From JAEULH01 sp963805915 (GTDB lineage Bacteria; Pseudomonadota; Alphaproteobacteria; Rhodospirillales; Defluviicoccaceae), in assembly GCA_963805915.1 (NCBI GenBank), contig CAWDWD010000023.1:193879-257878 (forward strand): DNA of 64,000 nt, written 5' to 3'. This document shows, in pieces, positions 1-10,231 of this stretch; the first letter of the stretch is position 1, and each line of letters opens with the position of its first letter. Made by a program: the position numbers and the translations under genes. The notes under the pieces were generated by a model, which saw only the letters and a list, made by a program, of their open reading frames with translations, made no database searches and was not told the origin of the DNA.

Positions 1-243
1 GCGGCCGGCGAGCCGCAAACCGACGACAGCTTCTTTGTGATCTGCAATCCGCATCACGAAGACGTCGACTGGACCGTGCCGGGCCTCAACGGCGGCTCGG
101 CTTGGCGCGTGGTGATCGATACAAACGCCGATGGAGGGTTTCCGGCCGATATCGTTTGCCGCGAGGGCGAGCGTTACGCGGTCAAGCCTCGCTCGCTCGT
201 TCTGATGCAGGCGACAAACTCCAACGGCGAGGCGGGGGCCTGA
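1..243 (+). CDS. glgX: C-terminal end of a glycogen-debranching-type glycoside hydrolase (GlgX/TreX-like), cut by window edge
   Basis: The frame is open from base 1 to a TGA at 241-243, giving the last 80 residues of a protein whose start lies outside the window. The visible part, with FFVICNPHHED early and RSLVLMQA near the end, looks like the C-terminal beta-sandwich of GH13 debranching enzymes (GlgX/TreX), which hydrolyse alpha-1,6 branches of glycogen. The stop is one base before the treZ ATG, so the two are surely co-transcribed, and debranching enzyme-treZ-treY is a common order in trehalose synthesis from glycogen. The catalytic domain is not visible, so another GH13 enzyme cannot be excluded. 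Confidence 0.6.
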   Translation, partial: AAGEPQTDDSFFVICNPHHEDVDWTVPGLNGGSAWRVVIDTNADGGFPADIVCREGERYAVKPRSLVLMQATNSNGEAGA

Positions 244-244
244 T

Positions 245-2080
245 ATGACAACTTTCGACCATCGCATGCCGTTCGGTGCCGAGCTTGGCGCGGATGGCGT
301 TCGCTTTAGGCTGTGGGCGCCCGACGCCGAACGCGTCGCGTTGCGCCTGGACGGGCCGGGCGGCGAGCGCGTCGTGCCGCTCGAGAAGAACGCCTCGGGA
401 TGGTGCGAGACAACGCTCGCCGATGCCGGCGCCGGAACCCGTTATCGCTTCCAGATCGACGGCGACCTCAAGGTCCCGGACCCGGCGTCGCGGTTTCAGC
501 CGGATGATGTCCATGCCGCGAGCGAGGTGATCGATCCGGCCGCCTACGCCTGGAAGCACGCGGAATGGAAGGGGCGGCCGTGGGAAGAGGCCGTCTTCTA
601 CGAGCTGCACGTCGGCACGTTCTCGCCGGAGGGCACCTTCAAGGGCGTGATGAACCGCCTTGAGTATCTCAAGTCGCTAGGGGTGACGGCGGTCGAGCTG
701 ATGCCGGTCAACGACTTTCCGGGAACCCGCGACTGGGGCTACGATGGCGTCACGCTATTCGCGCCAGAGTCCGTCTATGGCCGGCCCGAGGATTTGAAGG
801 CTCTCGTCGATGCCGCGCATGGTCTCGGGCTGATGATCTTTCTTGATGTCGTCTACAACCACTTCGGTCCTTCCGGGAACTACCTCCACGCCTACGCCGA
901 GCGGTTTTTCAACCCCGACAAGCACACCCCGTGGGGCGCGGCAATCAACTTCGACGGCGCCGACAGCCGCGTCGTGCGCGACTTTTTTATCAACAACACG
1001 CTGTATTGGCTCAATGAATACCGTTTCGACGGCCTCCGCTTCGACGCGGTGCACGCCATCGACGACGCGTCCGCGCCCGATATCTTGATAGAGCTGGCGG
1101 AGACCGTTCACGCCCGGATCGAGCCCGGCCGCCATGTTCATCTTGTGCTCGAGAACGACGACAACGAGTCTCGCTATCTCGATCGTGACGAGGCGCTGCG
1201 GCCGCGCCATTACGTCGCGCAGTGGAATGACGATATCCATCACGCCTATCATGTCCTGGTGACGGGCGAGAGCGGCGGCTATTACGCCGACTACGCCGAC
1301 CGGCCGGGAGAGCATCTGGCGCGGTGTCTGACCGAGGGGTTCGCCTACCAGGGCGATCCCTCGCCGTTCCGTGACGGCGAGATTCGCGGCGAGCCGAGCG
1401 CCGGGCTGCCGGCCACGTCCTTCGTGACGTTCATCCAAAATCATGATCAGATCGGCAATCGGGCTTTCGGCGATCGGATCAACGCGCTCGCTCCGGCCGA
1501 GGCCATGACCGCCGCGACCACGATCCTGCTGCTGTCGCCGGCGCCGCCAATGCTGTTCATGGGCCAGGAGTGGGCCTCGGAGCGGCCGTTCCAGTTCTTC
1601 TGTGATCTGGGGCCGGATCTCGAAGAACCGGTGCGCGAGGGCCGGCGGAAGGAGTTCGCCTCGTTCCCCGAGTTCAGCAGTCCGGAGGCGAGGGCGAAGA
1701 TTCCCGACCCGAGCGCTATGTCGACGTTCGACAACAGCAAGCTGGACTGGGACGGGCGCGAGGGCGCCGGGCACCGTGAGGTTTTGGCCCTGCACAAGCG
1801 GCTGCTCGCGCTGCGCCATGCGGAATTGGCGCCGCGATTAAGCGGCATGCGTGATGGCGGCTCGGTGCGCTGGCGTGACGGCGCGGCCATGGTGCTCGAG
1901 TGGCGATTGGGCGACGGCTCCGCCCTGACCCTCATCGCCAACATGTCGGCCGAGGCCGCCGCGACGCCGGATCTCGACGTGCGGGGCGAATTGCTGCACG
2001 CGACCGAGGGCTTTGATCGGGCGTTGCCGGTCGAACGATTGATGCCATGGACCGCGGCCTTCTACCTCGACCGAGCCTAG
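245..2080 (+). CDS. treZ: Malto-oligosyltrehalose trehalohydrolase TreZ
   Basis: TreZ (GH13) releases free trehalose from the maltooligosyltrehalose made by TreY, in the cytoplasm. The 611-residue product has an N-terminal beta-sandwich (about 1-100), then the (beta/alpha)8 barrel: YELHVGTFSPEGTF near 118, the substrate loop VNDFPGTRDWGYDG near 155, the nucleophile in DGLRFDAVH near 263, the acid/base region LVLENDDNES near 300 and IQNHDQIGNR near 398. These are the expected GH13 regions. The ATG at 245 follows the previous stop by one base. The TAG stop at 2078-2080 lies inside the left terminal repeat of the palindromic element at 2076-2199, so that insertion may have set the C-terminus. 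Confidence 0.93.
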   Translation: MTTFDHRMPFGAELGADGVRFRLWAPDAERVALRLDGPGGERVVPLEKNASGWCETTLADAGAGTRYRFQIDGDLKVPDPASRFQPDDVHAASEVIDPAAYAWKHAEWKGRPWEEAVFYELHVGTFSPEGTFKGVMNRLEYLKSLGVTAVELMPVNDFPGTRDWGYDGVTLFAPESVYGRPEDLKALVDAAHGLGLMIFLDVVYNHFGPSGNYLHAYAERFFNPDKHTPWGAAINFDGADSRVVRDFFINNTLYWLNEYRFDGLRFDAVHAIDDASAPDILIELAETVHARIEPGRHVHLVLENDDNESRYLDRDEALRPRHYVAQWNDDIHHAYHVLVTGESGGYYADYADRPGEHLARCLTEGFAYQGDPSPFRDGEIRGEPSAGLPATSFVTFIQNHDQIGNRAFGDRINALAPAEAMTAATTILLLSPAPPMLFMGQEWASERPFQFFCDLGPDLEEPVREGRRKEFASFPEFSSPEARAKIPDPSAMSTFDNSKLDWDGREGAGHREVLALHKRLLALRHAELAPRLSGMRDGGSVRWRDGAAMVLEWRLGDGSALTLIANMSAEAAATPDLDVRGELLHATEGFDRALPVERLMPWTAAFYLDRA

Positions 2081-2199
2081 TGGTTCGATGCTGACGGATG
2101 GTACCCATCCGTCAGCTGAATCGAACCACCAACCGATTGATCCGGTGGGCTGATTCGCCTGACGCTTAAGGATTTAAGCGTCAGGATCAGACCACTAGG
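2076..2199. repeat. Palindromic MITE/REP-like element, copy 1 (between treZ and treY)
   Basis: The ends are a 9-bp inverted repeat, CCTAGTGGT (2076-2084) and ACCACTAGG (2191-2199). Inside are two hairpins. The first pairs 2082-2089 with 2120-2127 and 2090-2101 with 2105-2116 (loop TAC, bulge TGA at 2117-2119). The second is a perfect 12-bp stem, CCTGACGCTTAA at 2158-2169 with 2174-2185, loop GGAT. A related shorter copy lies at 20692-20769. The left end contributes the treZ stop codon and the right end overlaps the treY ribosome-binding site, so the element sits inside a transcription unit and could form RNA structure there. Confidence 0.8.
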
Positions 2200-2212
2200 G
2201 GAGGACGTGGCG

Positions 2213-5189
2213 GTGAACGAAGTGTCCGATGCCTCCGATCTCTATCTGCCGCGCGCGACGTACCGTTTTCAGTTCAATAGCGCGTTTACCTTCGATGATG
2301 CCCGCCAGCTCGTTCCTTATCTGGCCGAGCTCGGCGTCAGCCATCTGTATGCCTCTCCCTACCTGAAGGCGAGGGAGGGCAGTACGCATGGCTACGACAT
2401 CACCGATCACAACGCCTTCAATCCGGAGATCGGCGACGAGGACAGCTTTCGCGCGCTTGGCCGCGAGCTCAGCGCGCACGGGCTTGGCCAGATCCTCGAT
2501 TTTGTTCCCAATCACATGGGGATCGGCCGCGCCGACAATGCCTGGTGGCTGGACGTCCTCGAGTGGGGCGAGGAGTCACCCTTCGCCGAATACTTCGACA
2601 TTGACTGGAGTCCGGCGAAGCTGGAACTGCTCGACAAGGTGCTGCTTCCCGTCCTTGGCAATCACTACGGCGCCACCCTCGAGGGTGGCGAACTCAAGCT
2701 TGCCTTTGCTGCGGCCGAGGGCAGCTTCAGCGTCTGGTATTACGAGCATCGCTTCCCAGTGACGCCCGGCCAGTATGGCCGCATTCTCCGCCCGGTCCTC
2801 GAAACGCTCACGCGGGAAGAGCGGCTGACTCTCGAAGAGTTGCGGGCGCTGCAGGGTATCGTCGCCGGCGTTCGCGACCTTGCCCGCCGGCCGCGCACGG
2901 CGCGCGATCGCTCGACCCGGCGGAGCCAGGCGGAGGGATTGAAACGACGTCTGAGCGAAATCGCGCGAATACCGGCCGTGGCCAAGGCGCTCGACGCGGA
3001 GCTCGAAAGGTTCAACGGGATCGCCGGTAATCATGCGAGCTTCGAGCCGCTGCACCGCCTGCTCGAAGCGCAGCCCTACCGGCTGGCGTTCTGGCGGGTG
3101 GCCGCCGAGGAAATCAATTACCGACGGTTCTTTCAAATCAATGACCTTGCCGGGATCCGCATCGAGGTGCCCGCGGTCTTCGATCACGTCCACGAGCTTG
3201 TTCTGCGGCTGATCGAGGAGGGCCGCATTCACGGTCTGCGGATCGACCATATCGACGGCCTGTTCGATCCCAAGCAGTACCTGAAGCGCCTGCAAAGCAA
3301 GGCGAGCGCAGCGATGCGCGTCGCGAAGGGCAAGGCAGGGGGAGATGAGGACGAGGATCCCTTTTATATCGTTGTCGAGAAGATTCTCGCGCCGCACGAA
3401 CGATTGCGCGAGGATTGGCCAATCGCCGGAACCACCGGATACGACTTCCTCAACCGCGTGAACGGTCTGTTTGTCAACGCCGAAGCGGAAGGAGTTCTGC
3501 ACCGCGCCTATGAGCGGTTTATCGGCGCGCAGGCGATATTCGAAGAGATCACCTACCAGAGCAAGAAGCAGGCGATGGATCTGGAGCTCGCCAGCGAGCT
3601 GCGCGTCCTCGCCAACGAATACAATCGCTTGACCGAAACGAGCTGGCAGATCCGCGACTATACGCTGGTGGGGCTGCGCCAAGCACTGCGCGAGGTGGTC
3701 GCGAGCTTCCCGGTCTATCGGACCTACGTCGACGACAGCGGCGCGTCCAGCGAGGACCGTCGCGACCTGGAGTGGGCCATCGCCTACGCGCGCAAGCGCA
3801 GCTATCGGCCCGACAAGAGCGTCTTCGATTTCATTTTTCAGATGCTGACGACCGAAATCGCCCGCGAGGGAAGCAACCTCCTCAATCGCCGCGAAGTCCG
3901 CCGGCTGGCGATGAAGTTCCAGCAATACACCGGGCCGGTGATGGCCAAGGGCGTCGAGGATACCGCCTTCTACCGCTTCAACCGTTTGGTCTCGCTCAAC
4001 GAAGTAGGCGGCGAGCCCGACCGCTTCGGGACCAGCCTGTCGGCCTTTCATCGCCTCAACCAGGACGAGGCGAAGCGCTGGCCGCACGCGATGGTCTGTC
4101 TGGCCACGCACGATACCAAGCGTGGCGAGGATGTCCGGGCGCGAATCAACGTCATCTCCGAATTGCCGGACGAGTGGACGGCGCGGGTCCGCCGCTGGTC
4201 GAACTCTTAATCGCCGCCGCAAGACGGAATTCAGCGGTGGCCACGCGCCCGACGAGAACGATGAGTACCTTTTCTATCAGACCCTGATGGGCGCTTGGCC
4301 GATCGAATTGAGCGGCGACGGCGAGATGGACGCGGATGCCGTCGATGTCTTTCGCCAGCGCATGACGGAGTACATGACCAAGGCGGTCCGGGAGGCGAAG
4401 CGTCGGTCGAGTTGGCTGGCTCCCGACGAAGAGTACGAGGCCGGGCTTGGCGAGTTCATCAGCCGGGTACTCGACACGCGAAAAACCAACCCGTTCATCG
4501 CCGACTTTCGCGGACTGCATGACCGGATCGCGCCGGTGGGCATGATCTATGGTCTTGCCCAGACCGCCATCAAGCTCACCGCGCCGGGGGTTCCCGACAT
4601 CTATCGCGGCTGTGAATTGTGGGAACTGAGCCTGGTCGATCCGGATAACCGGCGGCCCGTCGATTTTGACTTGAGAGCGACGCTCTTGCGGCGGATCCAG
4701 GAGGCGCTGGCCGAGCAGGGCGCGGTCGAAACGGTGAAAGGTTTACTCCGCGACTGGCGGGACGGGGCGGTGAAACTGTTCGTCACCTGGCGGCTGCTTG
4801 GGCTTCGCCGGCGCTATCCGGCGCTGTTTCTCGACGGCGGCTATGGCACGGCCGAGGCCGTCGGTCCGCGATGCGATCATCTGTGCGCCTACGTTCGCGA
4901 CGGCGAAGACCAGGCGATGGTCGTCGTCGTTCCGCGTCTCGTCGCGCGAATGATGGACCGTCTAGGCACATGGCCGTTGGGTCGTCCGGCCTGGGGGGAC
5001 ACGAGCGTGATCCTGCCTGAGGGGCTGCCGGTCGGCGCGGAGTGGGTCGATGCGTTGACGGACCAGCGCTACACGCCTGAACCCGTGGGTGCCGACCGCT
5101 TTGGCTTCTCCGTGGGAGCGCTGTTCGAGAACTTCCCCGTCGCCGTGCTCGTTGCGCCACGCGGCGGCGGCGATCCGAGCGCGCCCTGA
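2213..5189 (+). pseudogene. treY: Malto-oligosyltrehalose synthase TreY, interrupted by a frameshift near 4199
   Basis: TreY (GH13) isomerises the reducing-end glucose of maltodextrins to a trehalose unit, the step before TreZ. The first frame shows TYRFQFNSAFTF, YASPYLKAREGSTHGYD, LRIDHIDGLFDP and ATHDTKRGEDVRARI, then stops at 4208-4210. The match resumes one frame over (LNRRRK, then NDEYLFYQTLMGAWP, then VPDIYRGCELWELSLVDPDNRRP) and ends at 5189. One extra base around 4199-4206 explains it; joined, the protein is about 991 residues. GTG 2213 is preferred to GTG 2207 because GGGGAGG (2198-2204) is 8 nt away instead of 2. Either a real pseudogene or a sequence error; both halves look well conserved. 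Confidence 0.85.
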
Positions 5190-5222
5190 ACCCGACCCGG
5201 TGCCGCTTATGAAGCTGACGCC

Positions 5223-5239
5223 AAGCCGCCACGCGGCTT
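5223..5239 (+). terminator. Hairpin after treY, possible terminator
   Basis: AAGCCGC (5223-5229) pairs perfectly with GCGGCTT (5233-5239) over a CAC loop, about 34 nt after the treY stop. There is no T-run, so if it terminates transcription it is not a classic intrinsic terminator. It directly abuts the -35 box of the tRNA promoter. Confidence 0.35.
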
Positions 5240-5266
5240 GACACTCGGCGGGGCGGGGGGTACATC
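5238..5266 (+). promoter_or_regulatory. Candidate sigma-70 promoter for tRNA-Asp
   Basis: A perfect TTGACA box (5238-5243) is followed by a 17-nt G-rich spacer and TACATC (5261-5266) as a weak -10. Initiation would fall near 5273, about 25 nt before the mature tRNA. A strong -35 with a poor -10 is common for stable-RNA promoters in alphaproteobacteria. Based on sequence match only. Confidence 0.45.
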
Positions 5267-5296
5267 GACCCCGCTCTTGGAGTGCTGGTCGCGTCC

Positions 5297-5374
5297 GGGG
5301 GTGTAGCTCAGTCGGTTAGAGCGCTGGCCTGTCACGCCAGAGGTCGCGGGTTCGAAGTCCCGTCACTCCCGCCA
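5297..5374 (+). tRNA. tRNA-Asp (anticodon GTC)
   Basis: The cloverleaf can be folded by eye. The acceptor stem is GGGGGTG (5297-5303) with CACTCCC (5364-5370, one G-U pair), the D stem GCTC/GAGC, and the anticodon stem CTGGC/GCCAG with loop CTGTCAC giving GTC. The T-loop reads GGTTCGAAGTCC. The discriminator is G and CCA is encoded at 5372-5374. It stands between treY and nuoA. Confidence 0.95.
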
Positions 5375-5547
5375 ACCACTCTCCGCTCGTTGATTGAGCT
5401 GGCCGCGACGCGCTTGGCGCCGCACCGCTGGCACGGTCTCGAACACGTTCGTGCGTGTCTCCTTCGGCGGTTGTTGGCCGAGATGCGGTCGAGATGCGGG
5501 TGCGTGCGTCAACCGGCCGCGCATGGGTCGGAACCAGAGGTTTTGTC

Positions 5548-5913
5548 ATGGAAGCGTTCCTGTCCGACTACGTGCCAATCCTCATCTTTCTCGCCATTGC
5601 GATCGGCATCGCGGTCATGGCCATCGTCGCGTCCTACATCATCGCGCCGCAGCGGCCGGACGTGGACAAGATTTCGGCGTATGAATGCGGCTTCGACGCC
5701 TTCGATGATGCTCGGGCTCAGTTCGATGTCCGGTATTATCTTGTCGCTATCCTTTTCATCATCTTCGACCTTGAAGTAGCCTTCCTTTTCCCCTGGGCCA
5801 TTTCCCTTGCCGATATTGGGATGTTTGGGTTCTGGTCCATGATCGTTTTTCTGGCAATCCTGACCATCGGATTTATATACGAATGGAAAAAGGGAGCGCT
5901 GGAATGGGAATAA
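5548..5913 (+). CDS. nuoA: NADH-quinone oxidoreductase subunit A
   Basis: NuoA is a three-helix membrane subunit of complex I that helps join the membrane and peripheral arms. The 121-residue protein shows three hydrophobic segments (about 8-30, 63-85, 90-112) and the conserved loop YECGFDAFDDAR followed by FDVRYYLVAILFIIFDLEVAFLFPW, typical of the family. The ATG at 5548 gives the usual family length; an upstream in-frame start at 5455 would add an unsupported tail. First gene of the nuo operon; it overlaps nuoB by 10 nt. Confidence 0.96.
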   Translation: MEAFLSDYVPILIFLAIAIGIAVMAIVASYIIAPQRPDVDKISAYECGFDAFDDARAQFDVRYYLVAILFIIFDLEVAFLFPWAISLADIGMFGFWSMIVFLAILTIGFIYEWKKGALEWE

Positions 5914-6458
5914 TTGAAACACCCGCACCGCTCGGCGGCTCGGATCGCGAGCTGGTTCGTGACCACGACAAGTTGTGGGGACGCGTCACCGGTGAACTCG
6001 ACGACAAGGGCTTTCTGATCGCTCAGTTCGACAAGCTGGTGAGCTGGGCGCGCGCCGGCTCGATGTGGCCCATGACCTTCGGGCTTGCCTGTTGCGCCGT
6101 CGAAATGATGCATGCCTACGTCAGTCGCTATGATCTCGACCGCTTTGGCGTGGTGCCGCGGCCGAGCCCGCGCCAGGCCGACATCATCATCGTCGCCGGC
6201 ACGCTGACCAACAAGATGGCCCCGGCCTTCCGCCGGGTCTACGACCAGATGGCCGAGCCGCGCTACGTCATTTCGATGGGCTCGTGCGCCAACGGCGGCG
6301 GCTACTACCACTACTCGTATTCGGTCGTGAGGGGCTGCGATCGCGTCGTCCCGGTCGACATCTACGTGCCCGGGTGTCCGCCGACCGCCGAGGCGCTGGT
6401 CTACGGCATCCTTCAGCTGCAAAAAAAGATCAGGCGCACGGGTACGCTCATTCGCTAG
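5904..6458 (+). CDS. nuoB: NADH-quinone oxidoreductase subunit B
   Basis: NuoB carries iron-sulfur cluster N2, the last electron carrier before quinone. The protein of 184 residues contains FGLACCAVEMMH (the tandem cysteines), SMGSCANGGGYYHYSYSVVRG and VPGCPPTAEAL, which supply the four N2 cysteines. ATG 5904 is chosen over the upstream in-frame ATG at 5883 because AGGGAG (5891-5896) sits 7 nt before it and the family begins here. The gene overlaps nuoA by 10 nt, as expected for tight translational coupling. Confidence 0.96.
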   Translation: MGIIETPAPLGGSDRELVRDHDKLWGRVTGELDDKGFLIAQFDKLVSWARAGSMWPMTFGLACCAVEMMHAYVSRYDLDRFGVVPRPSPRQADIIIVAGTLTNKMAPAFRRVYDQMAEPRYVISMGSCANGGGYYHYSYSVVRGCDRVVPVDIYVPGCPPTAEALVYGILQLQKKIRRTGTLIR

Positions 6459-6514
6459 GGCTCGCATTCGATAGAGCCGGCCGCGGGACGTGAATTAGGG
6501 AGCAACTGAAGAGC

Positions 6515-7123
6515 ATGGATCTGGCGCTGCGCGATCTCGGGGAATACGTGCAAGCCGCCCTTCCCGAGGCGGTGCGCGAGGTAAACCTCGATTACGACGA
6601 GCTGTCCATTACGGTGGAGCGCGAACGCATTGCGCGGGTCCTTAAGTTCCTGCGCGACGACGTGAATTGCCAGTTCAAGCAGCTCATGGATGTCTGCGGC
6701 GTGGACTATCCCGAGCGCGAGGAGCGCTTCGAGGTCGTCTATAATTTGCTTAGCCTCACCCACAACCGCCGCATCCGCGTCAAGCTCACGGTGTCGGCCG
6801 ATACCCCAGTGCCGACCGTGACCGACGTGTTCAGCTTGGCGAACTGGTGGGAGCGGGAGACCTGGGACATGTACGGGATTTTCTTTCGCGATCATCCCGA
6901 CCTGCGGCGGATTCTCACCGACTATGGTTTCCAGGGCCATCCCCTGCGCAAGGATTTCCCGCTGACCGGTTACGTCGAAGTGCGCTATGACAACGAGCAG
7001 AAACGCGTGGTGTACGAGCCGGTAAAGCTGCCCCAGGACTTCCGGACCTTTGATTTTCTCAGCCCCTGGGAGGGGATCCAGGCTGAACTCCCGGGTGACG
7101 AGAAGGCGAAAGAGCAATCCTGA
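6515..7123 (+). CDS. nuoC: NADH-quinone oxidoreductase subunit C
   Basis: NuoC is the 30-kDa-type subunit of the peripheral arm, in contact with NuoD and NuoB. The 202-residue product has the signature region WWERETWDMYGIFFRDHPDL, followed by RRILTDYGFQGHPLRKDFPL, near residues 111-145. It is separate from NuoD, unlike the fused NuoCD of enterobacteria. The stop shares one base with the nuoD ATG (TGATG), so translation is coupled. A 56-nt gap to nuoB holds nothing obvious. Confidence 0.96.
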   Translation: MDLALRDLGEYVQAALPEAVREVNLDYDELSITVERERIARVLKFLRDDVNCQFKQLMDVCGVDYPEREERFEVVYNLLSLTHNRRIRVKLTVSADTPVPTVTDVFSLANWWERETWDMYGIFFRDHPDLRRILTDYGFQGHPLRKDFPLTGYVEVRYDNEQKRVVYEPVKLPQDFRTFDFLSPWEGIQAELPGDEKAKEQS

Positions 7124-8297
7124 TGGCCGAAACGGAAATCAAGAACTACACCCTCAACTTTGGCCCCCAGCATCCGTCGGCGCACGGGGTGTTGCGCCTC
7201 GTTCTGGAGATGGCGGGCGAGGTCATCGAGCGCGCCGATCCGCACGTCGGCCTGCTCCATCGCGGCACCGAGAAGCTGATCGAGTACAAGACCTATCTTC
7301 AGGCGGTGCCCTACTTCGATCGCCTCGATTACGTCTCGCCGCAAAACCAGGAGCATGCTTTCGCCCTGGCGGTGGAGAAGCTGCTCGGTCTCGATGTTCC
7401 GCCGCGCGGCCAATACCTTCGCGTGCTCTACGCCGAGATCGGCCGCGTCCTCAATCACGTCTTCACCATCTGCGCATACGCCATGGATGTCGGCGCGATG
7501 ACCCCGATGCTGTGGGGCTTCGAGGAGCGCGAGCGGCTGATGGAGTTCTGCGAGCGGGTCTCCGGCGCGCGCATGCATATGAACTACTTCCGCCCCGGCG
7601 GCGTCTCCATGGACATGTCTCCGAGCTTGGCCGACGACATCTGGACGTGGTCGGAGCCGTTTCCGAAGTTCATCGACGACATTGAGGGGTTGCTGACCGA
7701 AAACAGGATCTTCAAGCAGCGCTCGGTCGATATCGGCGCCTTCTCCATCGAGCAGGCGTTCGACTGGGGCTGGTCCGGGCCGAACCTGCGCGCCTGCGGG
7801 GTGCCGTGGGATCTGCGCAAGGCGCAGCCCTACGATTGCTATGCCGACCTTGATTTCGACGTGCCCGTCGGCAAGCACGGCGACTGCTACGACCGCTATC
7901 TGGTGCGGATATACGAGCTGCGAGAAAGCTGGAAGATCATCCGCCAGTGCCTCGAAAAGATGCCTCCCGGTCCGGTGAAGGTCGACGATCGCAAGATCTC
8001 GCCGCCGCCGCGCCGGGAGATGAAGCATTCGATGGAGGCGCTGATCCACCACTTCAAGCTGTACACCGAGGGCTATCACGTCCCGGCCGGCGAGACGTAT
8101 TCGGTTGTCGAGGCTCCGAAGGGGGAATTCGGCGTCTATCTTGTTGCCGACGGAACCAACCGGCCCTACCGCTGCAAAATCAGGGCGCCGGGATTTGCCC
8201 ACCTGCAGGCGATGGACCTGCTGACGCGAGGCCACATGCTCGCCGACGTTGTCGCGGTGCTTGGCTCACTGGATATCGTTTTCGGCGAGGTCGACAG

Positions 8298-8301
<4 letters not shown>
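7123..8301 (+). CDS. nuoD: NADH-quinone oxidoreductase subunit D
   Basis: NuoD is the 49-kDa subunit that lines the quinone pocket with NuoB. The 392-residue protein starts with LNFGPQHPSAHGVLRLVLE, the conserved quinone-site His region, and continues with HVGLLHRGTEKLIE and MNYFRPGGVSMDM. It ends DIVFGEVDR, the invariant family C-terminus. Length is normal. It overlaps nuoC by one base and the next reading frame by four (ATGA). Confidence 0.97.
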
Positions 8302-10220
<1,919 letters not shown>

Positions 10221-10231
10221 AGGAATAGACC

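Noticed and set aside
7947..8297. Upstream extension of the nuoE-nuoF frame
   Set aside because: It lies inside nuoD in another frame, and the product has no NuoE similarity; the ATGA overlap at 8298 is the usual start.
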